A DNA stretch of 64,000 bases from Dehalococcoidia bacterium (lineage in GTDB: Bacteria; Chloroflexota; Dehalococcoidia; SpSt-223): NCBI GenBank assembly GCA_025054935.1, contig JANWZD010000001.1:575008-639007 (forward strand), in the 5' to 3' direction. A model generated the notes under the pieces. It made no database searches, was not told the DNA's origin, and worked only from the letters and a program-made list of their open reading frames with translations. The translations under genes and the position numbers were made by a program. Positions 52,584 to 60,556 of the stretch are shown one piece after another (positions within the stretch are counted from its first letter, which is position 1; the number at the start of each line of letters is the position of its first letter).

Positions 52584-53780
52584 TTAGTGCGCGCGCACTC
52601 CCTGGGCCGCCGAGGGGGCAGGCGCTGCCCGCGTCGGGAGCGCGACCGCGAGCGCCGCGCCAAAAACGGCGGCGCACGCGATAAAGAGCGCAGACGGCCC
52701 GAACGCCGCCAGCACTTGGGCGCCCAGCAGGGGACCGACGACGCGCGCCCCCGCGCCCGCCGCCTGAGCGACACCGAGGATCGCGCCCTGCTCGGTCGGG
52801 GAGGCAGCGCGGGAGAGAAGAGCCGTCGTCGCCGGCGCCGCGATCGCCTCGGCAATGGTGATTACCGCCATGGCAAGCACGATGCCCAGTCCTGCGAGGC
52901 CGAGCGTCAGCGGCGGCATCGCCAACGCGCCGACCACAAGCAGAGCGACGCCGAGCCAGACCAGCACGTGCTCGCGGAAGCGGCGGGAAAGCCGACTGAC
53001 AATCAGCAGCTGGCTGAGGGCAGAAATGGCACCCATCGTTGCGAACAGCAAGCCGGTCTCCGCCGGACCAAAGCCGACCGTCTCCTTTGCGTAGAGGGGG
53101 AGGAGGGGGTGAGAGATCGAGGTGCCGAGCATCGTCAGGGCCGCGATTGCGATCGGCGCTGCCACCGCTCGGCGGCGCAGCGCTAGCCGAAGCGAGGGGC
53201 GGGCGCGCGCTGCGGGCGCTGTGCGGCGAGACTCCGGCAGGAAGAACAGCGCCGCCCCGACATTCAGCAGAGAGAGCGCGGCAGCAGCGTAGGCCGGAGC
53301 GCTCAGGTTGAGCTGCCCGAGAAGCCCGCCGATCGCCGGCCCGACCACAAAGCCGAGCCCAAACGCCGCGCCGAGCAGCCCGAGCGCCCGGGTGCGCTGT
53401 TCTGGCGCCGTCACATCAGCTGCGTACGCTTGAGCGGCTGCGAGATTGGCCGCAAAGACCCCGCCGATCAGCCGCGCGATGACAAGGAGGGGAAAGGAGT
53501 CGGCGAGCCCTACCAAGGCGAAGCTCACCGTTGCGCCGGCAAGGCTGATGATCAAAATTGGCCGGCGGCCCCAGCGGTCGGACCACCGCCCCCAGAGGGG
53601 AGCGCAGAGCAGCTGCATCAGCGGATAGACCGCGAGGAGCACGCCGACCGCGACGCCGTCGACGCCGAAGGCAACGGCGTAGAGAGGAAGCAGGGGAGCG
53701 ATGAGCGCTGTCCCTGCGATCGAGAGAAAGACGACCCCGAATAAGACGAGCAGGGACCCGGCGGGCGGCGCAGGGGTCAC
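52584..53780 (-). CDS. MFS transporter (tetracycline/multidrug type)
   Basis: The 398-aa protein has twelve hydrophobic helices in two halves. The first cytoplasmic loop carries PLWGRWSDRWGRRPILI, the classic MFS motif GxxxDxxGRR, and the domain IIRLIGGVFAANLAAAQAYA-like stretch follows. It should be a drug or metabolite/H+ antiporter, with no specific substrate apparent. It is divergent from fmt by 102 nt. No regulator is next to it. Confidence 0.87.
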   Translation of the reverse strand: MTPAPPAGSLLVLFGVVFLSIAGTALIAPLLPLYAVAFGVDGVAVGVLLAVYPLMQLLCAPLWGRWSDRWGRRPILIISLAGATVSFALVGLADSFPLLVIARLIGGVFAANLAAAQAYAADVTAPEQRTRALGLLGAAFGLGFVVGPAIGGLLGQLNLSAPAYAAAALSLLNVGAALFFLPESRRTAPAARARPSLRLALRRRAVAAPIAIAALTMLGTSISHPLLPLYAKETVGFGPAETGLLFATMGAISALSQLLIVSRLSRRFREHVLVWLGVALLVVGALAMPPLTLGLAGLGIVLAMAVITIAEAIAAPATTALLSRAASPTEQGAILGVAQAAGAGARVVGPLLGAQVLAAFGPSALFIACAAVFGAALAVALPTRAAPAPSAAQGVRAH

Positions 53781-53882
53781 GCTGCCCAGCCTAGCCAGCG
53801 AGAAGCGACAATCTCCCGCTCACGGGAACGCCCGCCGCAGGCCGGCATTCCGGAACGGGAAGCGCAGTTCGGAGCAGCAGCG

Positions 53883-54848
53883 ATGCGAGTAGTGTTTATG
53901 GGAACGCCCGACTTTGCGGTGCCGAGCCTTCGGGCGCTGGCGGCATCCGGCAACGAACTTGTCGCGGTGTATACCCAGCCCGACCGGCCGGCGGGACGCG
54001 GCCATCGGCTGACCCCCTCGCCAGTGAAACGCGCCGCCCTAGAGCTGGGAGTGCCGGTCCACCAGCCAGTCAGCCTGCGACCGGCCGAGGAGGTTGCGCG
54101 CCTTGCCGCTCTCAAGCCTGACCTCATTGTCGTTGCCGCGTTTGGGCAGATCCTTCGTCCCAATGTTATCAGCATCCCGCAATACGGCATTCTGAATGTT
54201 CATGCCTCGCTCTTGCCGCGCTGGCGAGGCGCCGCGCCGATCCCGGCGGCCATTCTCGCCGGCGACCAAGTAACCGGCATCACAATCATGCTGATTGATC
54301 CCGGCCTCGACACCGGCCCCATTCTGGCTCAAGAAGCGATCCCGATTGCCGAGGACGACACCACCGGAACGCTGACCGCCAAACTCGCGGCCCTGGGCGC
54401 CGACCTCCTCCTCCGCACGATCCCAGCGTGGGTCGCCGGGCAGATCCAGCCGACGCCTCAGGATGACACCCTAGCGACCTTCGCCCCCCGGGTCCAGCCG
54501 ACCGACGCGATCATCGACTGGAGAAAACCCGCCTCGCAGATCGCCCGCGAGGTGCGCGCCTACCAGCCGTGGCCCGGCGCGTGGACCACGCTCGGTGGCC
54601 GGCGGCTGACGATTCTCGCCGCGGCGCCCATCGAAGGCGAGGGGGCGCCACCCGGTCTGATCCTGCCCGAAGGCCGCTCCGGCCTCGCTGTCGCTACGGG
54701 AGAGGGACGGCTGCGCCTGCATCGCGTTCAGCTCGAGGGCGGCAAGCCGCTCGATATCGCGAGTTTCCGCGCCGGACACCGCGATCTGATTGGAAAAATC
54801 CTTCAGCCGCCGGCAAGACGTGACGAAGAGCCTTCTCAGGAGAGCTAG
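53883..54848 (+). CDS. fmt: methionyl-tRNA formyltransferase
   Basis: Fmt formylates Met-tRNA(fMet). The 321-aa protein has the N-terminal VVFMGTPDFAVPSLRAL and YTQPDRPAGRG, the catalytic NVHASLLPRWRGAAPIPAAI region with Asn, His and Asp (DPGLDTGPIL) typical of formyltransferases, and a C-terminal OB-like domain. Length is normal. ATG 53883 is preceded by GAGCAGC. def, often adjacent, is not seen. Confidence 0.95.
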   Translation: MRVVFMGTPDFAVPSLRALAASGNELVAVYTQPDRPAGRGHRLTPSPVKRAALELGVPVHQPVSLRPAEEVARLAALKPDLIVVAAFGQILRPNVISIPQYGILNVHASLLPRWRGAAPIPAAILAGDQVTGITIMLIDPGLDTGPILAQEAIPIAEDDTTGTLTAKLAALGADLLLRTIPAWVAGQIQPTPQDDTLATFAPRVQPTDAIIDWRKPASQIAREVRAYQPWPGAWTTLGGRRLTILAAAPIEGEGAPPGLILPEGRSGLAVATGEGRLRLHRVQLEGGKPLDIASFRAGHRDLIGKILQPPARRDEEPSQES

Positions 54849-54918
54849 CCACTCCTCTCACCCCTCTTTGGCTATTGGAAGCAGCGCAACCAAGCGCACA
54901 ATTGCTCGTTTTCTGTTG

Positions 54919-54924
54919 TAGAAT
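54919..54924 (+). promoter_or_regulatory. -10 box (TAGAAT)
   Basis: TAGAAT lies 24 nt before ATG 54949, leaving room for the GAGGAAAA ribosome site. The 70-nt gap after fmt contains no obvious terminator. Confidence 0.45.
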
Positions 54925-54948
54925 GAGGGCGCGGGGCGAGGAAAAGCG

Positions 54949-55395
54949 ATGAGCGGCCAAGCAGTCCAAAACGGCGCGCCAGTGCGGCGGACGCGACGAC
55001 TACCGGTTGTTGTCTCGGCGCTCATCGCGGCGCTGACGGTATTCCTCGCCAGCCTGCCGGGCTCGCTGCTGTCTGCCCCCCAAAACAATGTCGCCCCCGC
55101 AGTTGAGAACGCCGCCGCAACGGAGCTTGGCCGCGCGCGGCAGGTGGCGCAGTTCGCGAGCAACTACCGGCCGGAGATCGACCCGATTATCCAAACCAGC
55201 GACGGCCGCTACGTCAAAGCGAGCAACTACCACGGCGTGCTCATTCACGGCGTCCGCTACTACTACCACCTCCCCGGCCATCCCAGCTACGACCCCATCG
55301 GCCGCGGGGAAGTGACGTGGAATGACGTCGTCATCAAAGAGCGCATCCAAGCGGCCGATGAATTCCTGATCATCGTCTACACCATCCCGCAGTAA
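54949..55395 (+). CDS. 148-aa exported or membrane-anchored protein of unknown function
   Basis: Basic N-terminal residues (RRTRR) precede one hydrophobic helix (LPVVVSALIAALTVFLASLP), so the protein is exported or anchored. The remaining 105 residues are polar, with aromatic-rich strands (YVKASNYHGVLIHGVRYYYH, then LPGHPSYDP). No catalytic motif is visible and the family is not recognised. GAGGAAAAGCG precedes the ATG. Confidence 0.7.
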   Translation: MSGQAVQNGAPVRRTRRLPVVVSALIAALTVFLASLPGSLLSAPQNNVAPAVENAAATELGRARQVAQFASNYRPEIDPIIQTSDGRYVKASNYHGVLIHGVRYYYHLPGHPSYDPIGRGEVTWNDVVIKERIQAADEFLIIVYTIPQ

Positions 55396-55805
55396 GCGCC
55401 CTCTCTCCCGGCCAGCGCTGAGATGGTCCCGGCGCGCGCATAATGCGCGGCCGAGCAAGAAAGGACCGGCAGGCGCCGGGATCGATGCGCTTCTCTCGCC
55501 GACCGCCTCGCCGTCCTGCGGCAAGAGCGGGCGGCGTGGGCCCAGCGGCCAGAGCGCGCGCTGGGTTCGCGCTCGCGCTGTCGGCGCTGCCCCAGTCGGA
55601 TGTGCCGGTCGCTTCCTGATCGCCTGTTCCCGACGGAAGAAGCGCGCCCCCCGCTCAATCTCGACGACGCGCGCTTTCCCGCCGGCACGGCTTGCGGAGC
55701 AGTTGGCCAGCCACCCGTGCGGCGCCGTGCTCAGCACGCAGGGCAGGGAAGCGCTGTTCGCGGCTTCGCCCTTCGCGGCGAATGTCCCGCCGCTTGCGTC
55801 AACCT
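55396..55805. other. intergenic region, no supported gene
   Basis: About 410 bases between the exported protein and the riboswitch promoter. A 58-codon frame from ATG 55443 lacks a ribosome site and is Arg/Ala-rich, so I do not call it. No T-run hairpin was found. Confidence 0.4.
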
Positions 55806-55813
55806 GCTACACT
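55806..55813 (+). promoter_or_regulatory. extended -10 promoter of the thiamine riboswitch operon
   Basis: TGCTACACT is an extended -10 box with no good -35. The predicted start near 55820 lies 19 nt before the aptamer. Confidence 0.55.
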
Positions 55814-55838
55814 CGCGCCAACAAGCGCATATCGGTCC

Positions 55839-55984
55839 AACCCGCGGGGGAGCGAGTAGCTGAGAGGCGGTTTCAAGACCACCAACCCCTTGAACCTGAC
55901 CCCGGTAGAGCGGGCACACCCCGACCAGCCGGGTTCCGCCGCAGCGCGGCGGTACTCGTTAGGACGAGCGTAGGGAAGCGGGTT
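55839..55984 (+). ncRNA. TPP riboswitch aptamer (THI box) with an enlarged P4/P5 arm
   Basis: P1 is a perfect 7-bp helix: AACCCGC (55839-55845) with GCGGGTT (55978-55984). The P2 strand GGGG lies at 55846-55849 and pairs with CCCC 55886-55889. The conserved CTGAGA (55860-55865), CTTGAACCTGA (55889-55899) and CGTAGGGAAG (55969-55978) are present. P3 is unusually short (AGC/GCT). Between CCTGA and CGTAGGG there are 69 nt instead of about 18. They fold as three hairpins: CCCG-GTAGAG-CGGG, CCGCCGC-AGC-GCGGCGG and CTCG-TTAGGA-CGAG. The last or the first could be the true P5. Confidence 0.88.
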
Positions 55985-55989
55985 TTCGA

Positions 55990-56008
55990 CGCCGGCGCGC
56001 CGGCGTTT
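55990..56008 (+). terminator. palindromic hairpin with short T-run, possible riboswitch terminator
   Basis: CGCCGGCGCGCCGGCG (55990-56005) folds on itself and is followed by TTT. It begins 5 nt after the P1 helix of the aptamer, as an expression platform terminator would. No clear antiterminator competing with P1 is visible. Confidence 0.5.
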
Positions 56009-56015
56009 CCCCCTC

Positions 56016-56040
56016 GGGGCCAACCGGAAAGGACGGCCTC
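56016..56040 (+). promoter_or_regulatory. hairpin holding the transporter ribosome site
   Basis: GGGGCC (56016-56021) can pair with GGCCTC (56035-56040), with one G-U pair. The AAAGGA ribosome site (56028-56033) lies in the loop. It could modulate translation of the gene at 56043. Confidence 0.4.
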
Positions 56041-56042
56041 GG

Positions 56043-57395
56043 ATGACTCTTCTTGCCGCCGACGCCACGCCTGAACGGAGCGTGGCGCCGGTCCCTCCTT
56101 CGCGCCGCGTTCTCGGGCTTTGGGAAACGTTTGTCCTCTGGGCCGACCTTGGCGTCAGCTTTCTCGTCATGGTTGTCGGCATGTTTCTCGTGCCCGGCCT
56201 CGGCCTTGCGGAGGCGATCGCGGCGATCGTCATCGGCGCCGTGATCGGCAATGCCCTGCTCGGCTTAGCCGCGGCGATCGGTGCAGAGACGGGTGCTCCC
56301 ACCATGGTGCTGCTGCGCGCTGTGCTCGGGATCCGCGGCTCCTACCTGCCGACCGCACTCAACATCCTCCAGCTGATCGGCTGGGCGAGCCTCGAAGTGA
56401 TCGTCATGGCCCAAGCCGCCGAGACGGTGGCGACCCGGTTTCTGGGCATGCCGGCCGCCTATCCCCTCTGGGTAGCCATCTTCACGGCGATCACGCTGGC
56501 AATGGCGCTCTCCGGACCCATCGCCGTCATCAAGAAGTACCTTGCCCGCATTGCCATCTGGGCGGTGCTGGCAAGCGTGCTCTGGATCACTGGCGCCCTG
56601 ATCACGAGCTTCGACCTCGGCGCAGCGCTGCGCGCGCCGGGAACGGGAACGCTCAGCTTCTGGCTTGCGGTCGACCTCGTTGTCGCAATGCCGATCTCCT
56701 GGTTTCCTCTCGTCGCCGACTACAGCCGCTTCACGCGGAGCCACGCCGCGGCGTTCTGGGGAACGTCGCTCGGCTATTTCGTTCCGCACGTCTGGTTCTA
56801 CCTCCTCGGCGCCATGCTCGTTGTCTCGGCCGGTGTCGTCAGCGACCCCGCCGCGCCGATTGCGCCGCTGCTCGCCGGAATCGCTGGGCTGACGGCAGGA
56901 TGGCTCGCGCTCCTCGCGCTCCTCGTCGGCGAGACCGACGAAGCGTTCGCCAACCTGTATTCGACCGCGGTCTCGGTCCAGAACCTCTTCCCGCGGGCGA
57001 ACCAGCGTGTGCTCCTTCTTATCGGCGGCGGGATCGTCCTCCTCGTCGCGCTCGTGGTTCCTCTTGTCCAATACGAAAGCTTTCTGCTCCTGATTGGCGC
57101 CGCATTTATCCCCCTGCTTGGAGTGCTGCTCGCGGACTACTTCGTTCTGCGCGGCAGGCATTACCAAAGCGATGCGCTCTTCGCGGAGCGGGGGCCCTAC
57201 TGGTATCAGGGCGGGCTGAACTGGGCCGCGATCATCGTCTGGGGTGTCGGCGCCGCAAGCTACCTGCTGATCGCCGGTCTGCCCGCTGCTGGCGTCAGCG
57301 GGCTCGCGCCGTGGCTCGGCGCCTCGCTGCCGAGCTTTCTGCTCGCCTTCGGGCTCTATACCATCGTCGGCCGCCTGGTGCCGGCCAAGGAGTGA
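56043..57395 (+). CDS. NCS1-type transporter, probable hydroxymethylpyrimidine/thiamine uptake (CytX-like)
   Basis: The 450-aa protein has twelve hydrophobic helices of the purine/cytosine permease family. GLWETFVLWADLGVSFLVMV and MPISWFPLVADYSRFTRSHA with the conserved Ser/Arg are typical. Control by a TPP riboswitch and the two tenA genes after it point to uptake of a thiamine precursor such as hydroxymethylpyrimidine, as for CytX. Direct substrate evidence is lacking. The stop lies 5 nt before the next gene. Confidence 0.88.
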   Translation: MTLLAADATPERSVAPVPPSRRVLGLWETFVLWADLGVSFLVMVVGMFLVPGLGLAEAIAAIVIGAVIGNALLGLAAAIGAETGAPTMVLLRAVLGIRGSYLPTALNILQLIGWASLEVIVMAQAAETVATRFLGMPAAYPLWVAIFTAITLAMALSGPIAVIKKYLARIAIWAVLASVLWITGALITSFDLGAALRAPGTGTLSFWLAVDLVVAMPISWFPLVADYSRFTRSHAAAFWGTSLGYFVPHVWFYLLGAMLVVSAGVVSDPAAPIAPLLAGIAGLTAGWLALLALLVGETDEAFANLYSTAVSVQNLFPRANQRVLLLIGGGIVLLVALVVPLVQYESFLLLIGAAFIPLLGVLLADYFVLRGRHYQSDALFAERGPYWYQGGLNWAAIIVWGVGAASYLLIAGLPAAGVSGLAPWLGASLPSFLLAFGLYTIVGRLVPAKE

Positions 57396-57400
57396 ACCGC

Positions 57401-58063
57401 ATGAATGCCGCCGAGCTGATCCAGTCCATCCGGTCTGATCTCGCCGCAGTGGAGCGCCGCCTGACTGCTCATCCGTTCCTCGAGCGCGTCGAGCAGGGTG
57501 CTCTCCCTCAGGAGCAGCTGCGCCCGCTCGCGGGCGAGCAGTTTCACATCATTTCTGCCGACCTGCGCAGCGTTGCTCACCTGGTCAGCCGCTTTGGGGG
57601 CGGGAGCGCGCGCGACTTCTTTCTCGACGTGCTCGCCGGCGAGCGGACAGCGCTTGCCAAGCTGCTGACGTTCGCCGAGGCGCTCGGGATGAGCGCCCAC
57701 GACCTTGCGCGCTACGAGCCGCTCCCCGCCGCCCACGCGTACACCGCCTACATGGCCTACTTGGCGCTCTACGCCTCAGACGCTGAGGTCGCCGCCGCCT
57801 ATCTCGTCAATTTCCCCGCTTGGGGCAACTGCTGCGGCCGGATAGCGCGGGCGCTGCGCGCTCACTACGGCCTCAGCGAGGAGGAGACCGGCTTCTTCGA
57901 CTTCTTCGCGACGCCGAACCCCGGCTTTGAACCGGCAGCACTCGCCATCATCCAAGCAAAGCTCGATGCCGGCTGGCCCGTCTTCCTCATCCGCCGAGCG
58001 GCGCGGCTGCTGCAAGGCTATGAGCTGATGTTCTGGGACGCGATGGAGGAGGCGACGCGATGA
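57401..58063 (+). CDS. TenA family protein lacking the usual cysteine
   Basis: The 220-aa all-helical protein is TenA/PQQC-fold: FLERVEQGALPQEQLRPLAG, GEQFHIISADLRSV and a C-terminal YELMFWDAMEE. At the position where TenA has the catalytic Cys (LPCxWxYxEIG) it has NFPAWGNCCGRI, with Ala in place of Cys and Cys pair three residues on. It therefore resembles the TenA_E subgroup or a further variant. It may hydrolyse an amino-pyrimidine thiamine fragment or act as an accessory. ATG 57401 has AAGGAG nearby; its stop overlaps the next gene. Confidence 0.8.
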   Translation: MNAAELIQSIRSDLAAVERRLTAHPFLERVEQGALPQEQLRPLAGEQFHIISADLRSVAHLVSRFGGGSARDFFLDVLAGERTALAKLLTFAEALGMSAHDLARYEPLPAAHAYTAYMAYLALYASDAEVAAAYLVNFPAWGNCCGRIARALRAHYGLSEEETGFFDFFATPNPGFEPAALAIIQAKLDAGWPVFLIRRAARLLQGYELMFWDAMEEATR

Positions 58064-58728
58064 TGCGCTTCAGCGACCAACTGCGCGCGCTCGCTGCGCC
58101 GATTTGGGAAGCTCAGCACGCCCACCCCTTCGTCCGCGGCATCGGCGACGGTTCGCTCCCGAAAGAGCGGTTCGTGGAGTGGGTCAAGCAGGACTACGTC
58201 TTTCTCATCGAGTATTGCCGCCTCTTCGCCTTCGCCGCGGGACGCGCGCCCGACTTCGAGACCCTCGTCGCCTTTGCCGACCTCCTCGCCGCCACCGCAA
58301 AAGGAGAGATGGAGCTGCATCGCCGCCTCGCCGGCGAGCTCGGCATCGCGGCCTCCGACCTCGAGGCGGTCGTACCTTCCCCTACGACGCGGGCATACAC
58401 CGATTTTCTGATCCGCACAGCGACGACGGGCGACTTCGCAGAGCTTGCGGCCGCGCTTCTCCCCTGCATGTGGGGCTTCTCCGAGATCGGACAGCGCCTC
58501 GCCGCAAGCGGCCGGCCCGCCGACCGCCACTACGCGGCATGGATCGACAGCTACGCCGACCCTGAGTTCGCTAAGCTCGCCGAATGGTGCCGAACGCTCG
58601 TCGACCGGCTCGCCGAGGGAGCAGCGGCCGCCACCCGCGAACGGATGGCCAGCGCCTTCCTCACGTCCAGCCGCTATGAACTGCTGTTTTGGAACGCAGC
58701 GTGGTCGGCAGAACAGTGGCCCGCCTAA
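58060..58728 (+). CDS. tenA: thiaminase II / aminopyrimidine aminohydrolase (TenA_C)
   Basis: The 222-aa TenA protein releases hydroxymethylpyrimidine from degraded thiamine. It has AQHAHPFVRGIGDGSLPKERF, QDYVFLIEYCRLFAFAAGRA and the catalytic Cys motif AALLPCMWGFSEIG, then YELLFWNAAW. All expected residues are present, so it is the likely active TenA of the pair. Its ATG overlaps the first tenA stop (ATGA). Confidence 0.92.
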   Translation: MMRFSDQLRALAAPIWEAQHAHPFVRGIGDGSLPKERFVEWVKQDYVFLIEYCRLFAFAAGRAPDFETLVAFADLLAATAKGEMELHRRLAGELGIAASDLEAVVPSPTTRAYTDFLIRTATTGDFAELAAALLPCMWGFSEIGQRLAASGRPADRHYAAWIDSYADPEFAKLAEWCRTLVDRLAEGAAAATRERMASAFLTSSRYELLFWNAAWSAEQWPA

Positions 58729-58782
58729 CTCCGCGGCGCCGCCGTCGCCGGCTAGGCCGCTCTCGGCAGCGCTCCGCTCGCC

Positions 58783-60120
58783 TCACGGGCGAAGAAGGGG
58801 CGCGAGGTCGGCAACATTGCTGACCTGTTCGAGCGTCCACACGTGGTCGAGCAGCTGGGCGGCGCGCCCGCCGAGAACAGGAGCAGCGAGAGCGAGAAAT
58901 TTCGCGCTGAGAGCCTCGTCGCTCAGCGGGTTGTCGGCTGTGCCGGAGGCGCGCGGAATAGCGCGCTCGCGCGTCGTCCCGTCCTGCAGGTGGAGAACGA
59001 CGCGACATTCATCCTTGCGAAGCGAGTGGTCCGGCGTGAGCACCACGCGCCGACGGAGCGCGACGACCGCCGGGTCGCGGACCCGCTCGTCGGTGAACTG
59101 CTGTTTGCCCGCGGCGCCGTCGATCAGGCCGACCGCAGCGCAGTGATAGGCGCTGAACTTCCCTTCGAGGCCGCTCTGAGGCTCGCGCTGCCCCGTCACT
59201 TGGAGGACGAAGGGATTAACGAACGCCTCAACGCGGGCAACTGTCTCCGGCCGCACGCCCTCCGCCCGGAAGGCCACCATGGCATCGATAATCGGATGGG
59301 TGACGACGCCGCTGGCATAGGGTTTATAGCCGTTCTCCAGCAGCAGCCAGCGCTCGCCGAGCTGATCGGTCAGGCGATGCACCGCCCGGTCGCTCGCTGC
59401 GACATTGAGATAGCCTTGCGGATGCGTGAGCGGCTCTGACGCGCTGTCGAAGCCGGCCTCGGCGAGGAGAGCCGCACGCACGCCGGCCTCCGCTGCCTTG
59501 CCGCAGTGATAGGCCTTCGACATCGACCCGAGCATCGCGGTCACCCCTCCGCTGTGGGTGAGCGCGATGCCGACCGCGTGGACGAGCTGATCGGGGCGCA
59601 GTCCGATCATCGTGCCGACCGCCACCGCGCTTCCGACCGGCCCGACAGTAGCGGTGACATGCCAGCCGGCGAGATAGTGCTGACGCCCGAGCGCCATCGC
59701 GAGGCGGGCTTCGGCGTCGAAGCCGAGGACAAAGGCGCGCAGCAGCGCTCTTCCCGAGAGCTGCCGCGCCTCGGCAACGGCAAACGCCGCCGGCAAAACC
59801 GGCACGGTGCCGTGCAGGACGGTCTCTTCCGGGAGAAACGTATCGTCGAAGTCGAGGACGTGCTCCTGATGGCCGTTGACAAGCGCCGCAAGCTCAGCCG
59901 GAAGACGCTCCGGTCGTCCCCACACCTGGGCCTCGGGCCGCTCGCCGACCCGGCGCGCATACTGGAGGAGAATATCAGCGGAGGGGTGGTCGGCGCCGCC
60001 GAGGCCGACCCCAAGGCCATCGAGGATCGCGCGTTTCGCCTCGTGCACCGCCTCGGCCGGAATGGCCGCATAGCTCGTCTCGGCGTAGAAGCGCGCAAGG
60101 GCGGCGGTGACACCATCCAT
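58783..60120 (-). CDS. MmgE/PrpD family protein
   Basis: The 445-aa protein resembles 2-methylcitrate dehydratase and MmgE-type proteins: ILDGLGVGLGGADHPSADIL, the DFDDTFLPEETVLHGTVPVL motif and KPYASGVVTHPIIDAMVAF. In other bacteria the family includes PrpD and hydratases of other dicarboxylates; no prp genes surround it. ATG 60120 (GGAG upstream) was chosen and an Arg-rich upstream extension left out. It is convergent with tenA. Confidence 0.85.
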   Translation of the reverse strand: MDGVTAALARFYAETSYAAIPAEAVHEAKRAILDGLGVGLGGADHPSADILLQYARRVGERPEAQVWGRPERLPAELAALVNGHQEHVLDFDDTFLPEETVLHGTVPVLPAAFAVAEARQLSGRALLRAFVLGFDAEARLAMALGRQHYLAGWHVTATVGPVGSAVAVGTMIGLRPDQLVHAVGIALTHSGGVTAMLGSMSKAYHCGKAAEAGVRAALLAEAGFDSASEPLTHPQGYLNVAASDRAVHRLTDQLGERWLLLENGYKPYASGVVTHPIIDAMVAFRAEGVRPETVARVEAFVNPFVLQVTGQREPQSGLEGKFSAYHCAAVGLIDGAAGKQQFTDERVRDPAVVALRRRVVLTPDHSLRKDECRVVLHLQDGTTRERAIPRASGTADNPLSDEALSAKFLALAAPVLGGRAAQLLDHVWTLEQVSNVADLAPLLRP

Positions 60121-60556
60121 TTTGGCTGCTCCAGAGCAGAAGGATCGAGACGCCGGTCGCAAGCGGAGGCGATGCTCAGCGGTCCGAGCAGACAAGCCAC
60201 GGCAGCGCCGAGCTCAGGGGCGACGTCCCGCGCTGCTGCCTCGAAGGTCATCGCCCCTGCTGCCCGCGCCGTCATTCTCCGGGGCGCCGCGCGGAGTGCC
60301 GAGAGGCCTCGGCAGCAAGAAGCGCGGCGCCCACAGCGCCAGGATCGAGCCAGCAGGCTGCTGGCCAGCCGTGACGGCCGGACGCGGCGGGGGATCACCT
60401 CAATCTGGAGCAATGCGGCGGCAGCGAGGACCGCGCAAAGCGCGAGAACGCGTCGAACTGTCTGCTCCTTCTGGCCGTGACCGCTCCCCATTGCGCGATC
60501 ATACGCAGTCATCTCGGTGCGAGCAACCGGGCGGAACGGGGACGGGTGCTGTCTGC
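60121..60556. other. 436-nt region without a supported gene
   Basis: A minus-strand frame from ATG 60491 starts with a hydrophobic stretch (RRVLALCAVLAAAALLQIEV) but runs on without a stop deep into the MmgE gene and has no conserved motif. It may be a real short gene with an unnoticed end or a decayed one. I do not call it. Confidence 0.35.

Noticed and set aside
52586-52599. Perfect 14-nt palindrome AGTGCGCGCGCACT at the MFS stop
   Set aside because: It lies over the last codons of the MFS gene and has no T-run; probably a by-product of GC-rich coding sequence.
55443-55619. Short 58-codon plus-strand frame before the TPP riboswitch
   Set aside because: No ribosome site and Arg/Ala-rich low-complexity translation.
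60121-60491. Minus-strand frame with a signal-like hydrophobic start
   Set aside because: It has no stop before running far into the MmgE gene, no conserved motif and no strong ribosome site.
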